Shown here in pieces: positions 34,634 to 43,007 of a DNA stretch of 64,000 nt. The stretch lies in IMG/VR virus record IMGVR_UViG_3300017772_000001, positions 1 through 64,000 of that record; one strand, written 5' to 3'. Positions within the stretch are counted from its first letter, which is position 1. Each line of letters begins with the position of its first letter. The DNA comes from a virus. The notes under the pieces are model-generated. The model saw nothing but the letters and a program-made list of their open reading frames with translations. It did no database searches and had not been told where the DNA came from. The position numbers and the translations under genes are program-made.

Positions 34634-35694
34634 TTATAATATCGGTGTGCCTGCTTTTTTGCTCATTTCAAAGTTCTGGTCGATAATCTCATTCAGATGT
34701 TTGATATGGCCCACTGGCATTTCATGAAGTTCAGAGATTGAAACCCCTCCTCTCATGTACCAAGATAATTGTAACAGATTCTTATGTACTTTGTCAAGCT
34801 CTTTTTGAAAGTTTTTTTGTTTTTCTACAATTTCTTCACCGCTGGCGGTTGCTAGCCAGCTTAGGAAAAATTTGCAGGGTTTATTTCAATGTTTACTTTT
34901 TCTGTAGATTGACACTCTGGGCATGTGAATTCGAATGTATTCAATGATTCTGGCTTCTTAGCAATAGTTTTAACTCTATTGTCCATGCTAGTAACTACTT
35001 TAGTTGGAACGTTAGCAAGAAACTCAATAATTTGTTTCTTGTCTGATACGTTACCATCTGGTGTTTCTATATGGTCTATAGTTTCAGATATTAAGTCCAC
35101 ATTATACTCTGCTACACGTTTGAAACTTTTGTAAAATCTTTTAGCAAGTTCCAACTCATCCTTTTCATCTTCCATAGTGTGCTTTACATTATCGATGATT
35201 CGCTTTTCTTCAAGCTGGATAAGAGCAACCCGTGTAACACTTTCTAGTGTTGGTGGTCTTAAATGTATTGTTAAGTCTTCATATATTACAGGCTCTACCT
35301 CATTAATTTCTGGGAACTTGTTTAATACAAAGTCAATATCTATATTGAATTCATTTTGGTTTTCACACTCTTTACATTTGTGCGTATATGTAACGTCTTT
35401 TCCATTTGTTGCATATTGTATTGCCAAATAAAGAGCCTCAGCATCAATGTTACACAACTTTCTTGCATCTTTGATACTAGGAACACAGCTTTCTATTAAA
35501 GATATTAACGCCTCACCATTAAGAAGTGCATCTGGATTACGCATTGTAATCTCATCGATTGCAGTCATAGGCATAACACCCACTTCTTCAATAATGGTTT
35601 GGTCAATTTCTGGATTAAATTTGCCTTTAGTTGGCAAACTAACATATAGTGCTGGCTTTCTAAAGTATTTGTTCAGCGGGTTGTCGGTCATCAT
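34634..35694 (-). CDS. gp26-gp51-like fusion made by -1 frameshifting
   Basis: If ribosomes slip -1 at A-AAT-TTT (34873..34867), gp26 continues for 77 residues instead of stopping at 34861, giving a 353-residue product. The extension starts FLSWLATASGEEIVEKQ and contains LLQLSWYMRGGVSISELHEM then HIKHLNEIIDQNF. This is a coherent helical protein with the Trp-Tyr-x-Arg-Gly-Gly pattern of the downstream half of tail chaperones. A perfect 6-bp GC-rich hairpin (34860..34855 with 34846..34841) sits 6 bases after the slippery heptamer. The arrangement mirrors lambda gpG/gpGT. The next gene across the intergenic gap on the other strand is the tape measure, as expected for a tail chaperone. Confidence 0.75.
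34841..34873 (-). promoter_or_regulatory. Programmed -1 ribosomal frameshift signal
   Basis: Slippery AAATTTT in the correct phase (codons AAT TTT), then TCC and stop TAA as a 6-base spacer, then hairpin GCTGGC-loop of 8-GCCAGC. All three canonical parts are present. Confidence 0.75.
34861..35694 (-). CDS. 26: Baseplate hub assembly / tail chaperone gp26-like protein
   Basis: 277 residues, starting with two Met codons (MMTDNPLNKYFRKPALYVSL) after AAGGAA. The family opening FRKPALYVSLPTKGKF, then MPMTAIDEITMRNPDALLNG, then LIESCVPSIKDARKL are typical of the T4-like gp26 group. Two CxxC knuckles, Cys107/Cys110 (CKEC) and Cys258/Cys261 (CPEC), probably bind zinc. It acts in tail assembly near the tape measure rather than as a stable tail part, by analogy with lambda gpG. 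The last codons form the frameshift site. T4 gp26 is 208 residues. Confidence 0.85.
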   Translation of the reverse strand: MMTDNPLNKYFRKPALYVSLPTKGKFNPEIDQTIIEEVGVMPMTAIDEITMRNPDALLNGEALISLIESCVPSIKDARKLCNIDAEALYLAIQYATNGKDVTYTHKCKECENQNEFNIDIDFVLNKFPEINEVEPVIYEDLTIHLRPPTLESVTRVALIQLEEKRIIDNVKHTMEDEKDELELAKRFYKSFKRVAEYNVDLISETIDHIETPDGNVSDKKQIIEFLANVPTKVVTSMDNRVKTIAKKPESLNTFEFTCPECQSTEKVNIEINPANFS

Positions 35695-35708
35695 TAATTC
35701 CTTGGATT

Positions 35709-35717
35709 GATAAATAC
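35709..35717 (+). promoter_or_regulatory. T4-like late promoter element for the tape measure gene
   Basis: GATAAATAC, 85 bases before the tape measure start codon; lies between the divergent gp26 and tape measure genes. Confidence 0.65.
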
Positions 35718-35802
35718 ACTTATAATAAAACTTAAAGTGTTATATACGTATATTTAGACATATTATAAACTACGTAGTTTAACTTGTCAAGAGGTATTTT
35801 GA

Positions 35803-38076
35803 ATGGCTGAAGGAAATGTTTACATTGAAGGTATTGATCCTTCCATCCCGGGATGGGCAACTGAGACTACTATGGCTCAGATACGTCAAATATTGGCAAC
35901 AATATCTGGTAACTCGGCTGAGACAAGCACAGCATTAGATAAAATTTATACAAGCGAGAGCGGAGACGCTCAAAAACAGTATAAGATATTGCATGATACG
36001 TTAGGTGCAGTTAGGACACAATCACAAGAGACTGCAAAAGCCACACAAAAAGAACAGCAAGAAAGTGCAAAAAATACAATTCATCAAAACAAAATAGCTG
36101 GATTTTTTGAAACACTTATAAGACAAAACGAAACACAAGCAAATATTTTAAAAACTACCGCAGAAAGACAGCGTGAATTAGCAATTAACAAAAATATCAC
36201 TGCACAAGGCGGCGATATGACTGATGCTACGACCAGAGAACTGGCAGGCATGAAATACGATGAAGAAGCATTAGCAGAAAGATTTAAAGAAGCAGGCAAA
36301 GTCGTATCAAGAGCGGCAGTAGGAATTTTAGCAACGACTAAAGCTATTAACAGCTTTATGGGACAACAAACAGAAGACAGATTTAACATGGCACAAGAAA
36401 TTAGACAATCGGGTCTAATGGCAGGCCTTTCAGATGTAGAGTCTGGTCTTACAAGTATGTCTAAAATGATACACGAAAACAATTTCACATTAGGTGAAGC
36501 GGCAGAATTTACAAAACAGTTTTCAAGGTCTGTTGGTATTGTAGGAGTTAAATCATCTTTGGAATTCGCAAGTTCTTTGCAGAAAGCACGTAGTGAAGGC
36601 GGACTTGCTATGACAGCCGAATTCGGACTTGAGTTTGGAGAAATAACTTCATTGGCAGGTGAGTACTTAGACTCATTAAGAAATATGGGTGTACTTGACA
36701 GAATGAGTCAACAGCAATTACGTGATGGTATGGACGATTTCATGTCAGGCGTTTCGTCAACTGCAAATGTTTTAAAAATAAACTTAGAAGATGCGGCTAA
36801 GATGATTTCGCAAACTCTACAACGTGACGATGTAACATCAAGATTGGTTACGATGGATCCTAATAGAGCAAACGCTATTAGAGAAACTATTGGCTCAGCG
36901 GGAATGTTAGAAGGTACATTGGGACAGGCAGTTATTGAAAGAATGGCGGCAGGAAGCCAAGGTGCATTTGTACGTGAGCAATCATTCCAACAGTTAAGTG
37001 GTACAGGTATTGGTAAAGAATTACTTCCAATTGTAGAGCGTCTTGCGATGGCAGGCGAACAAGGACCAGAGGCATTTCAAACTGCTATTGCTGATTTGTC
37101 TCCCGATATTCAAGGCATTATTGCAAGTGCAAGTCAAGAAGGCAATCGTGCAGTTTTACAGACAGACCAATTTTTGCAGTCAATGATTGCAGATTTGTCT
37201 CGTCTTAGAGCAACGGTTGAAGATGCAGATAAAGGACCAACTGGCCCATCAGAAGCAGACAAGGCTGTGCTAGAAGGAATTGATACAAGAAGACAGGCGG
37301 TAGTTGCCCTTGAACAAGTACTTGACGAACAGGTTAAAGGTTTTACATCTATATTAGGCGAACAAAATACTGCAAATAAAGCCTTATTGGCAGAAGCAGT
37401 AGAATTTGCAAACACATTTAGTCCACTAGCATCAACAGTAACACTACTAACTGGTAAATTTGATGTTGCGGTAACTGACCTACAAACAAGTTTGTTAAGT
37501 GCTGGCACAAGTATTGTCGATTGGGCAAACAAAATAGTGGGCGCTGAGGTTTCTGAAAGCCAGACAGATAGTAGTAATGAAACAAGAGACATACAAACGG
37601 CAACAGATTCTACGTTAGAAACAGGCAGAGAAGTTCTAAATCAAAATGATTTAACCAAGGACGACCGAAACATTATTAAAAGAGTATTTACTGATACCGA
37701 TGCTGAAAATATGTTTGATAAAATCAATAGTATACTGCTAACTGAAGGACCAAATAAAAGCGAAGATATCGCAGATGATTTAAAAGATTTGACTAAACTA
37801 CTTGGTTTGTTTAAGCCAGGTGAAGAATACGGCGAAACTCAGGCGGCACAATTACGAGCAGTTATGGAAGCAATCGGAACTACAGATGCGTCAAAGACTG
37901 AGGAAGGCCAAGAAAATATGAGATTAATGATACAAGCATTAGAAAACCTAGAAACCAAGTATACAAGCATTAATCCTGGGTCTTATTTTGGAAGAGACAA
38001 CGTTGAAAATGCGGCAGAGAAAGATGCAGTATTAATTGAATTACGTAATCTAGTGAATGCGTTAAATAATAATTAA
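35803..38076 (+). CDS. 29: Tail tape measure protein (gp29-type)
   Basis: 757 residues, almost entirely helical: long Gln/Ala/Glu-rich heptad regions (about 50-180) followed by a hydrophobic segment AVGILATTKAINSFMG near 175, a middle domain and a further coiled stretch. T4 gp29 is 590 residues and sets tail length. Assignment rests on helical composition, late-promoter control and adjacency to the gp26-type frameshifted chaperone; there is no other tape measure candidate in the window. The reverse orientation relative to the chaperone gene is unusual. It ends 58 bases before the portal gene. Confidence 0.75.
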   Translation: MAEGNVYIEGIDPSIPGWATETTMAQIRQILATISGNSAETSTALDKIYTSESGDAQKQYKILHDTLGAVRTQSQETAKATQKEQQESAKNTIHQNKIAGFFETLIRQNETQANILKTTAERQRELAINKNITAQGGDMTDATTRELAGMKYDEEALAERFKEAGKVVSRAAVGILATTKAINSFMGQQTEDRFNMAQEIRQSGLMAGLSDVESGLTSMSKMIHENNFTLGEAAEFTKQFSRSVGIVGVKSSLEFASSLQKARSEGGLAMTAEFGLEFGEITSLAGEYLDSLRNMGVLDRMSQQQLRDGMDDFMSGVSSTANVLKINLEDAAKMISQTLQRDDVTSRLVTMDPNRANAIRETIGSAGMLEGTLGQAVIERMAAGSQGAFVREQSFQQLSGTGIGKELLPIVERLAMAGEQGPEAFQTAIADLSPDIQGIIASASQEGNRAVLQTDQFLQSMIADLSRLRATVEDADKGPTGPSEADKAVLEGIDTRRQAVVALEQVLDEQVKGFTSILGEQNTANKALLAEAVEFANTFSPLASTVTLLTGKFDVAVTDLQTSLLSAGTSIVDWANKIVGAEVSESQTDSSNETRDIQTATDSTLETGREVLNQNDLTKDDRNIIKRVFTDTDAENMFDKINSILLTEGPNKSEDIADDLKDLTKLLGLFKPGEEYGETQAAQLRAVMEAIGTTDASKTEEGQENMRLMIQALENLETKYTSINPGSYFGRDNVENAAEKDAVLIELRNLVNALNNN

Positions 38077-38086
38077 AGGAAGAGTA

Positions 38087-38115
38087 TTGACAAACATATC
38101 AAATTATGATAGTAT
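38087..38115 (+). promoter_or_regulatory. Sigma-70-type promoter upstream of the portal gene
   Basis: TTGACA (38087-38092), 17-base spacer, TAGTAT (38110-38115), about 20 bases before the portal ATG. Confidence 0.5.
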
Positions 38116-38134
38116 TAACTCTAAGGAATAAAAA

Positions 38135-39832
38135 ATGAGCTGGAAAAAATATTTTAAAACATACGACGGAATGCCCGAAAAGATGCCACGTTCATCTGGT
38201 GGGGGATATGCCGGCGATGCAGATACCAAACGATATAGTAGTTGGTTACCTGAGGTTTATCAGGGACAACCTAATCGTGTACAAAGATATGGTCAATATG
38301 ACCAAATGGATTTAGATAGTGAAGTGAATACTGCATTAGATACTATTGCAGAATTTTCTACATTGAAAAACGAATATAGTAAACTTCCTTTTCATGTTGA
38401 ATATAATCAAGATTCAAGCGAAACAGAAAATGATATTATTCAAAAATCACTAAGACAATGGTGTTCTCTTAATAAAATTAATAAGAGAATGTTCCGTATC
38501 TTTAGAAACACAGTCAAATTCGGAGACCAAATATTTGTTCGTGACCCGGAAACATATAAACTTTTTTGGGTAGATCCAGCTAAAATCGAAAAAGTTATTG
38601 TTAACGAAGGCAAAGGCAAAAAAATTGAAGCATACTATATTAAAGATTTAGATATTAATCTACAGAGCCTTAATATTACTGCCGATACAACTAAACTATT
38701 ACAAACACAAACAGGTCTTACAGGAGCACCTAATATTAATGCGAACACTACACAAGGCTATACAGCCGGCGGCGCTGGTGGTAGTAGATTTGTGTCAGAC
38801 CAAACATCAACGCCAGTTGATGCAAAGCATATTGTTCATATTTCATTAAGTGAAGGTATCGATGGCTTCTGGCCTTTTGGCAACTCAATACTTGAACCAG
38901 TGTTCAAAGTTTATAAACAAAAAGAATTATTAGAAGATGCTATTCTGATTTATCGTGTTCAAAGAGCACCAGAACGTAGAGTATTCTATATCGATGTTGG
39001 TAACATGCCAACACACAAAGCAAGAGCCCACTTAGAACGTATCAAAAGTGAAATTCATCAAAGACGTATTCCAAGTAAAACAGGTGGCGGTCAGAATATC
39101 ACAGATAGTGCATACAATCCACTATCTATTATGGAAGATTACTTCTTTGCTCAGACGGCTGAAGGTCGTGGTTCTAAAGTTGAGACACTACCTGGTGGTG
39201 AAAACTTAGGACAGATTGATGATTTGAAATACTTCAATGATAAGATGATGCGTGGACTTAGAGTTCCACCAAGCTATCTAGGTAGCTTAGACAGTGACGG
39301 TAACGGCTACAATGATGGTCGTGTAGGTACTGCATTCATTCAAGAATTTAGATTTACTAAGTTCTGTGAACGTTTACAAGCATTAGTATGTGAAGACTTG
39401 GACAGAGAGTTTAAGATGTTCATGAAGCACAGAGGTGTGGTTATTGAAAGTTCTTTGTTTGACTTGAAATTTAATCCTCCACAAAACTTTGGTAAGTATC
39501 GTCAAGCAGAAGTAGACCAAGTTATGATGAATGTATTTACTGCAATCGAAGGCGCAGAGTATGTAAGTAAGCGTTTTGCAATGAAACGTTTCTTGGGATT
39601 ATCTGATGAAGAAATCATGGAAAACGAAAAGTTATGGCATGAAGAAAAAGGCACTGGCGACCCACAAGAAGCAGACGGACTTAAATCAGTAGGGGCAAGT
39701 GTTCCCGGCGGTGAGTTTGAAGGCGGCGATCCAGAGTTTGATGAAACGGATGCAGAGACAGATGAAGAAGGTTCACCAATAAGTGGCGCGGAAAATTCCG
39801 AAGAAACAGACGAAATCGATCCAAACGTATAA
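38135..39832 (+). CDS. 20: Portal vertex protein gp20
   Basis: 565 residues (T4 gp20 is 524). Conserved portal stretches include YDQMDLDSEVNTALDTIAEF, an RNTVKFGDQIFVRDPET segment, VQRAPERRVFYIDVGNMP, then LPGGENLGQIDDLKYFNDKM and RVPPSYLGSLDSDGNG. The dodecamer sits at the capsid vertex, is the assembly starting point and the DNA channel. The C-terminal 60 residues are Asp/Glu/Gly/Ser-rich. First of the head gene run 20-small-core-21-22-23, which keeps T4 order. Confidence 0.96.
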   Translation: MSWKKYFKTYDGMPEKMPRSSGGGYAGDADTKRYSSWLPEVYQGQPNRVQRYGQYDQMDLDSEVNTALDTIAEFSTLKNEYSKLPFHVEYNQDSSETENDIIQKSLRQWCSLNKINKRMFRIFRNTVKFGDQIFVRDPETYKLFWVDPAKIEKVIVNEGKGKKIEAYYIKDLDINLQSLNITADTTKLLQTQTGLTGAPNINANTTQGYTAGGAGGSRFVSDQTSTPVDAKHIVHISLSEGIDGFWPFGNSILEPVFKVYKQKELLEDAILIYRVQRAPERRVFYIDVGNMPTHKARAHLERIKSEIHQRRIPSKTGGGQNITDSAYNPLSIMEDYFFAQTAEGRGSKVETLPGGENLGQIDDLKYFNDKMMRGLRVPPSYLGSLDSDGNGYNDGRVGTAFIQEFRFTKFCERLQALVCEDLDREFKMFMKHRGVVIESSLFDLKFNPPQNFGKYRQAEVDQVMMNVFTAIEGAEYVSKRFAMKRFLGLSDEEIMENEKLWHEEKGTGDPQEADGLKSVGASVPGGEFEGGDPEFDETDAETDEEGSPISGAENSEETDEIDPNV

Positions 39833-39835
39833 ATA
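39828..39835 (+). promoter_or_regulatory. T4 late promoter element (exact TATAAATA)
   Basis: TATAAATA overlapping the end of the portal gene, 23 bases before the next start codon. Confidence 0.7.
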
Positions 39836-39858
39836 GATATAGTCAACGGAGTTTTTAA

Positions 39859-40077
39859 ATGAAGTATAGTGATATCAATGAAAATTATTCACCTGATAGG
39901 GATGAACATAATAGCATAGAATTAGATGATACAAGAAAAAATCGTCTAACACTTACTCACCTTAATGACCTACGTAAGATGCGTGAATATAGAAAAGTAC
40001 AGAATTCAGAAGCAAAAGAACGACTAAGCACTCAATATGGTGGTAGTTCTGATGCATCTGCTGAGCCTGAACTATAA
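39859..40077 (+). CDS. Small basic head-region protein
   Basis: 72 residues, MKYSDINENYSPDRDEHNSI. A basic helical middle reads NRLTLTHLNDLRKMREYRKV, then SEAKERLSTQYGGSS. Its place between portal and protease corresponds to T4 gp67/gp68 head-core genes, and the RKxRLTLxHLNxLRKxREYRK pattern is familiar from marine T4-like phages. A role as a minor prohead component is inferred from position. GGAG precedes the ATG. Confidence 0.75.
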   Translation: MKYSDINENYSPDRDEHNSIELDDTRKNRLTLTHLNDLRKMREYRKVQNSEAKERLSTQYGGSSDASAEPEL

Positions 40078-40130
40078 TATTTAAGTGTCAATAAATGTCT
40101 GAAAAGACAGTTAAATGAGTACATAAGTGA

Positions 40131-40159
40131 TTGACATACTTTGTTAAATAACTTATATC
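40131..40159 (+). promoter_or_regulatory. Possible sigma-70-type promoter
   Basis: TTGACA (40131-40136), 17-base spacer, TATATC (40154-40159). Transcription would start at the following hairpin. Confidence 0.4.
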
Positions 40160-40160
40160 A

Positions 40161-40189
40161 CAAAATGGCTTGAAAAAATAGCCGTTTTG
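40161..40189. terminator. Strong hairpin in the intergenic gap before the acidic core gene
   Basis: 10-bp stem CAAAATGGCT / AGCCGTTTTG with a 9-base loop. The T-run lies within the 3' arm, so it may be a weak terminator or an RNA-stability element. A smaller TGTCT-GAAA-AGACA hairpin lies at 40096-40109. Confidence 0.5.
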
Positions 40190-40220
40190 TTGCATTTCCT
40201 TAATAAACCCTCAAAACCTC

Positions 40221-40228
40221 TATAAATA
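40221..40228 (+). promoter_or_regulatory. T4 late promoter element (exact TATAAATA)
   Basis: TATAAATA 91 bases upstream of the acidic core protein gene in an otherwise non-coding gap. Confidence 0.7.
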
Positions 40229-40319
40229 CATTTGAAACAATAGAAGTGTTTCTACAACCTTGCCACATCAAGCGACTTTGCAAACGTGGCGATTATAGAA
40301 GATAAGGAGATATAATATT

Positions 40320-41204
40320 ATGTCAGACAAAAGTACATTAGAGAACGTACTAGAACTTCTAATCAACGAGGAAAAAGACGCCGCAGAAAACATGTTGCAT
40401 GACTTTATTGTAGCAGAGGCTCGTAGGATCCATGAAGAACTTCTTAACGATAGTGACGAAGTTGTAGAAGAAGACCTTGAGGATATAGACGAATCTGAGG
40501 CCGAGACTGACCAAGTTGAGGAAAACGAAGAACTAGAGGAAGTATCATTGGAAGATGGCGAAGCTATCGAAGATGACGCATCCGAAATAGAAAATGAAGA
40601 ATTCTATGATGCAGACGAATCATCAGAAGATGAAGCAGAAGAAGACCTAGAAATGGGTGATGAAGAGGCTCCAGCTGAGGATATGGAAGCACGTGTAGAT
40701 GACCTAGAGTCAAATCTAGCGGATCTTGAAGCGGAATTCGAAAAAATTATGTCAGGTGAAGGCGATGACATGGAAGATGAAGCAGACGAAGAAATGGATG
40801 TGGAAGATGACATGGAAGAAGCAACTGAAATTGAAGCTGTTGAAGAAGAAGCAGTAGATGAATCAGATGAACTAGAACTTGATTTAGAAGAATCAGAAGA
40901 CGAAGCAGAAGCAGATGAAGACAAGTTGGACGAGTATGTTACTCCGGCAACAGCGTCAACAGGCGACAATGGTGACAACACAGCATCAACAGTCAATGCA
41001 AATGCAAAGCGTCCTGGTGACGATTCAAATGCAAAACCAGTAGGCCAAAACGATGGTAACACATCAGGCGGCAAAGGTGATGCACCAAAAGATATGTCAA
41101 CAGGTAACGTAAACGTATCTGGAAACAGTAAAGCACCTGCAATGAGCCCGAAATCGGCTTCTGAAGGTGATAACGGCGCTAACACTAAATCAGTTAGTAG
41201 CTAA
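40320..41204 (+). CDS. Highly acidic prohead core protein
   Basis: 294 residues. After a helical N-terminus (LENVLELLINEEKDAAENML), residues 45-205 are dominated by Glu and Asp with scattered Ala/Met. The last 80 residues switch to a Gly/Asn/Ser/Ala-rich tail (TPATASTGDNGDNTAS). Between portal and protease this fits a core protein such as T4 gp67, which is acidic and cut into internal peptides by gp21. Several L/I-x-E sites suit the protease. GATAAGGAGATA precedes the ATG. The naming is by position and composition, not sequence similarity. Confidence 0.75.
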   Translation: MSDKSTLENVLELLINEEKDAAENMLHDFIVAEARRIHEELLNDSDEVVEEDLEDIDESEAETDQVEENEELEEVSLEDGEAIEDDASEIENEEFYDADESSEDEAEEDLEMGDEEAPAEDMEARVDDLESNLADLEAEFEKIMSGEGDDMEDEADEEMDVEDDMEEATEIEAVEEEAVDESDELELDLEESEDEAEADEDKLDEYVTPATASTGDNGDNTASTVNANAKRPGDDSNAKPVGQNDGNTSGGKGDAPKDMSTGNVNVSGNSKAPAMSPKSASEGDNGANTKSVSS

Positions 41205-41221
41205 AACTTTGGAGATAACCA

Positions 41222-41851
41222 ATGACCGTTCTTATTGAAAGACTATCCCACAAACAAGCGAATGTGAAATCACGTATCGTGGAAGGTGAGGACGGCGGAA
41301 AAAACATGTTCATGGAAGGCATTTTCGTTCAAGGTAACGTTAAGAATGCTAACCAAAGGGTATATCCTGTAGCTGAAATTACTAGGGCAGTTGAATCTGT
41401 ACAATCTAAAATCAGCGAAGGTTTCCCAGTATTAGGTGAATGTGACCATCCGCCAGAATTAACTGTCAATGTAGACAGAGTATCACATATTATTGAGAAT
41501 ATGTGGATGGATGGGCCGAACGGATATGGTAAACTTAAAATTGTTCCTACACCCATGGGTAACATTATCAGAACATTAATCGAATCAGGTGCCACGCTAG
41601 GTGTCTCATCTCGTGGTTCAGGTGAAGTTGGTCACGATGGGAATGTGAAGAATTTTGAGATTGTCACTGTAGACATCGTAGCACAACCAAGTGCTCCAGA
41701 TGCCTACCCGAAGGCAATCTACGAAGGTTTAATGAACATGCGTGGTGGTTACCAAACTTGGCAACTAGCACAGAATGTACAAACAGACAAGGTCGCTCAA
41801 AAATACTTGTCAGAACAAATCGTTAAGTTCATTAATGAACTTAAACTATAA
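41222..41851 (+). CDS. 21: Prohead core protease gp21
   Basis: 209 residues (T4 gp21 is 212). GKNMFMEGIFVQGNVKNANQ is the typical N-terminal strand pair; LGECDHPPEL gives the catalytic His76, LGVSSRGSGEVG the nucleophile (Ser129/Ser130), and FEIVTVDIVAQPSAPDAYP closes the herpesvirus-like protease fold. It digests scaffold and trims capsid and core proteins after assembly. It lies 17 bases after the acidic core gene and 14 bases before gp22. Confidence 0.95.
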   Translation: MTVLIERLSHKQANVKSRIVEGEDGGKNMFMEGIFVQGNVKNANQRVYPVAEITRAVESVQSKISEGFPVLGECDHPPELTVNVDRVSHIIENMWMDGPNGYGKLKIVPTPMGNIIRTLIESGATLGVSSRGSGEVGHDGNVKNFEIVTVDIVAQPSAPDAYPKAIYEGLMNMRGGYQTWQLAQNVQTDKVAQKYLSEQIVKFINELKL

Positions 41852-41865
41852 CAGGAGAAGCAACA

Positions 41866-42981
41866 ATGGCAACAGAAATCCTTGCTAATCTTTTAGAGTC
41901 AGGTGCCCTATCCGAAGAGGCTGGCGCACAAATTAAAGAGGCTCTTGAGACAAAACTAAATGAAGCAAGAGAGGAGATTACAGCCGAGTTGCGTGAGGAG
42001 TTCGCACAAAAGTTTGAACACGACAAATCAGTGATTGTAGAAGCTATGGATAACATGCTTAATACATCAATTAAAGCTGAAATGGCAGAGTTTAAAACAG
42101 ACCGTGAACAACTTATCGCAGAACGAGTTGCATATAAGAAAGCAATTTCTGAACATGCAAAACTCCTTGAAAAATTCATTACTTCTCGTTTAGCGACCGA
42201 AGTTAAAGAACTACAGGCAGACAGGGCTAAAGTTAACGAAAATCTACAGGAAACTAAGAAATTCGTTGTTAAACAACTAAGCCGTGAACTATCTGAGTTC
42301 CATAATGATAAACGTGAATTAGTTAACACTAAAGTACGTTTGGTAGCAGAAGGCAAAAATATTCTTAACAAGACTAAAGAATCGTTTATTAAACGTTCAG
42401 CGGAACTTGTTGAAAATACAATTAAGAATTCTTTACGTTCAGAAATGAAAGCGTTAAAAGAAGATATCGTACAAGCTAAAGAAAATGAGTTTGGACGTAA
42501 GGTCTTTGAAGCGTTCTCAGGCGAATTTATGGCTTCACAATTAAATGAAGGCACAGAAGTAGCTAAAGTGAACAAGAAACTTAACGAATCTGCTAACAAG
42601 GTTGCAGAACTTGAAAAAGTGATAGCTGATAAAGATGCGGACATTGAAGGCGCTAAGAAAACTCAACGTATACTAGAAGACAAGATGAACAGAAAAGAAG
42701 TTCTATCTGGTTTACTAGCACCGTTAGGTAAAGAAAAAGCAACAGTAATGTCTGATTTATTAGAGTCAGTAAAAACTTCAAATCTACAAACAGCATTTAA
42801 AAAATATCTACCAGCTGTTTTGGATGAGAAAAACGTTTCTACAAAAGAAACAAAAACATTAACAGAAGGCAAAGTGACTGAAAGAACTGGTGACCGTGGG
42901 GTAGCAACACACGTAGAACCACAGTCGTCAGGAAGCGATGCCGAAATAATTCAGCTTAAGAAATTGGCTGGATTGAATTAA
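41866..42981 (+). CDS. 22: Prohead scaffold protein gp22
   Basis: 371 residues, almost all charged helix with long coiled-coil runs (MATEILANLLESGALSEEAG, later RLVAEGKNILNKTKESF), ending AEIIQLKKLAGLN as is usual for gp22 (the C-terminus contacts the capsid). T4 gp22 is 269 residues. Position between gp21 and gp23 and AGGAG before the start support the call. It forms the prohead core and is degraded by gp21 at L/I-x-E sites. Confidence 0.93.
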   Translation: MATEILANLLESGALSEEAGAQIKEALETKLNEAREEITAELREEFAQKFEHDKSVIVEAMDNMLNTSIKAEMAEFKTDREQLIAERVAYKKAISEHAKLLEKFITSRLATEVKELQADRAKVNENLQETKKFVVKQLSRELSEFHNDKRELVNTKVRLVAEGKNILNKTKESFIKRSAELVENTIKNSLRSEMKALKEDIVQAKENEFGRKVFEAFSGEFMASQLNEGTEVAKVNKKLNESANKVAELEKVIADKDADIEGAKKTQRILEDKMNRKEVLSGLLAPLGKEKATVMSDLLESVKTSNLQTAFKKYLPAVLDEKNVSTKETKTLTEGKVTERTGDRGVATHVEPQSSGSDAEIIQLKKLAGLN

Positions 42982-43007
42982 CCAGGATAATATCAGGAGA
43001 ATAAAAG

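Noticed and set aside
33985-34634. tRNA genes in the largest gap
   Set aside because: No T-loop GTTCRA with matching acceptor and anticodon stems on either strand.
34861-34873. Sequencing error as the cause of the gp26 frame break
   Set aside because: The break coincides with a canonical slippery heptamer, correct spacer and hairpin, which is improbable for an error; still, the five-T run means raw reads would settle it.
40604-41185. Long minus-strand open frame opposite the acidic core gene
   Set aside because: Its poly-Ser composition is simply the reverse complement of Glu/Asp codons; no binding site.
41841-42644. Long minus-strand open frame (267 codons) opposite gp22
   Set aside because: Ser/Leu-rich translation is the mirror of a Glu/Lys-rich coiled coil; it has no ribosome binding site and gp22 is a certain gene.
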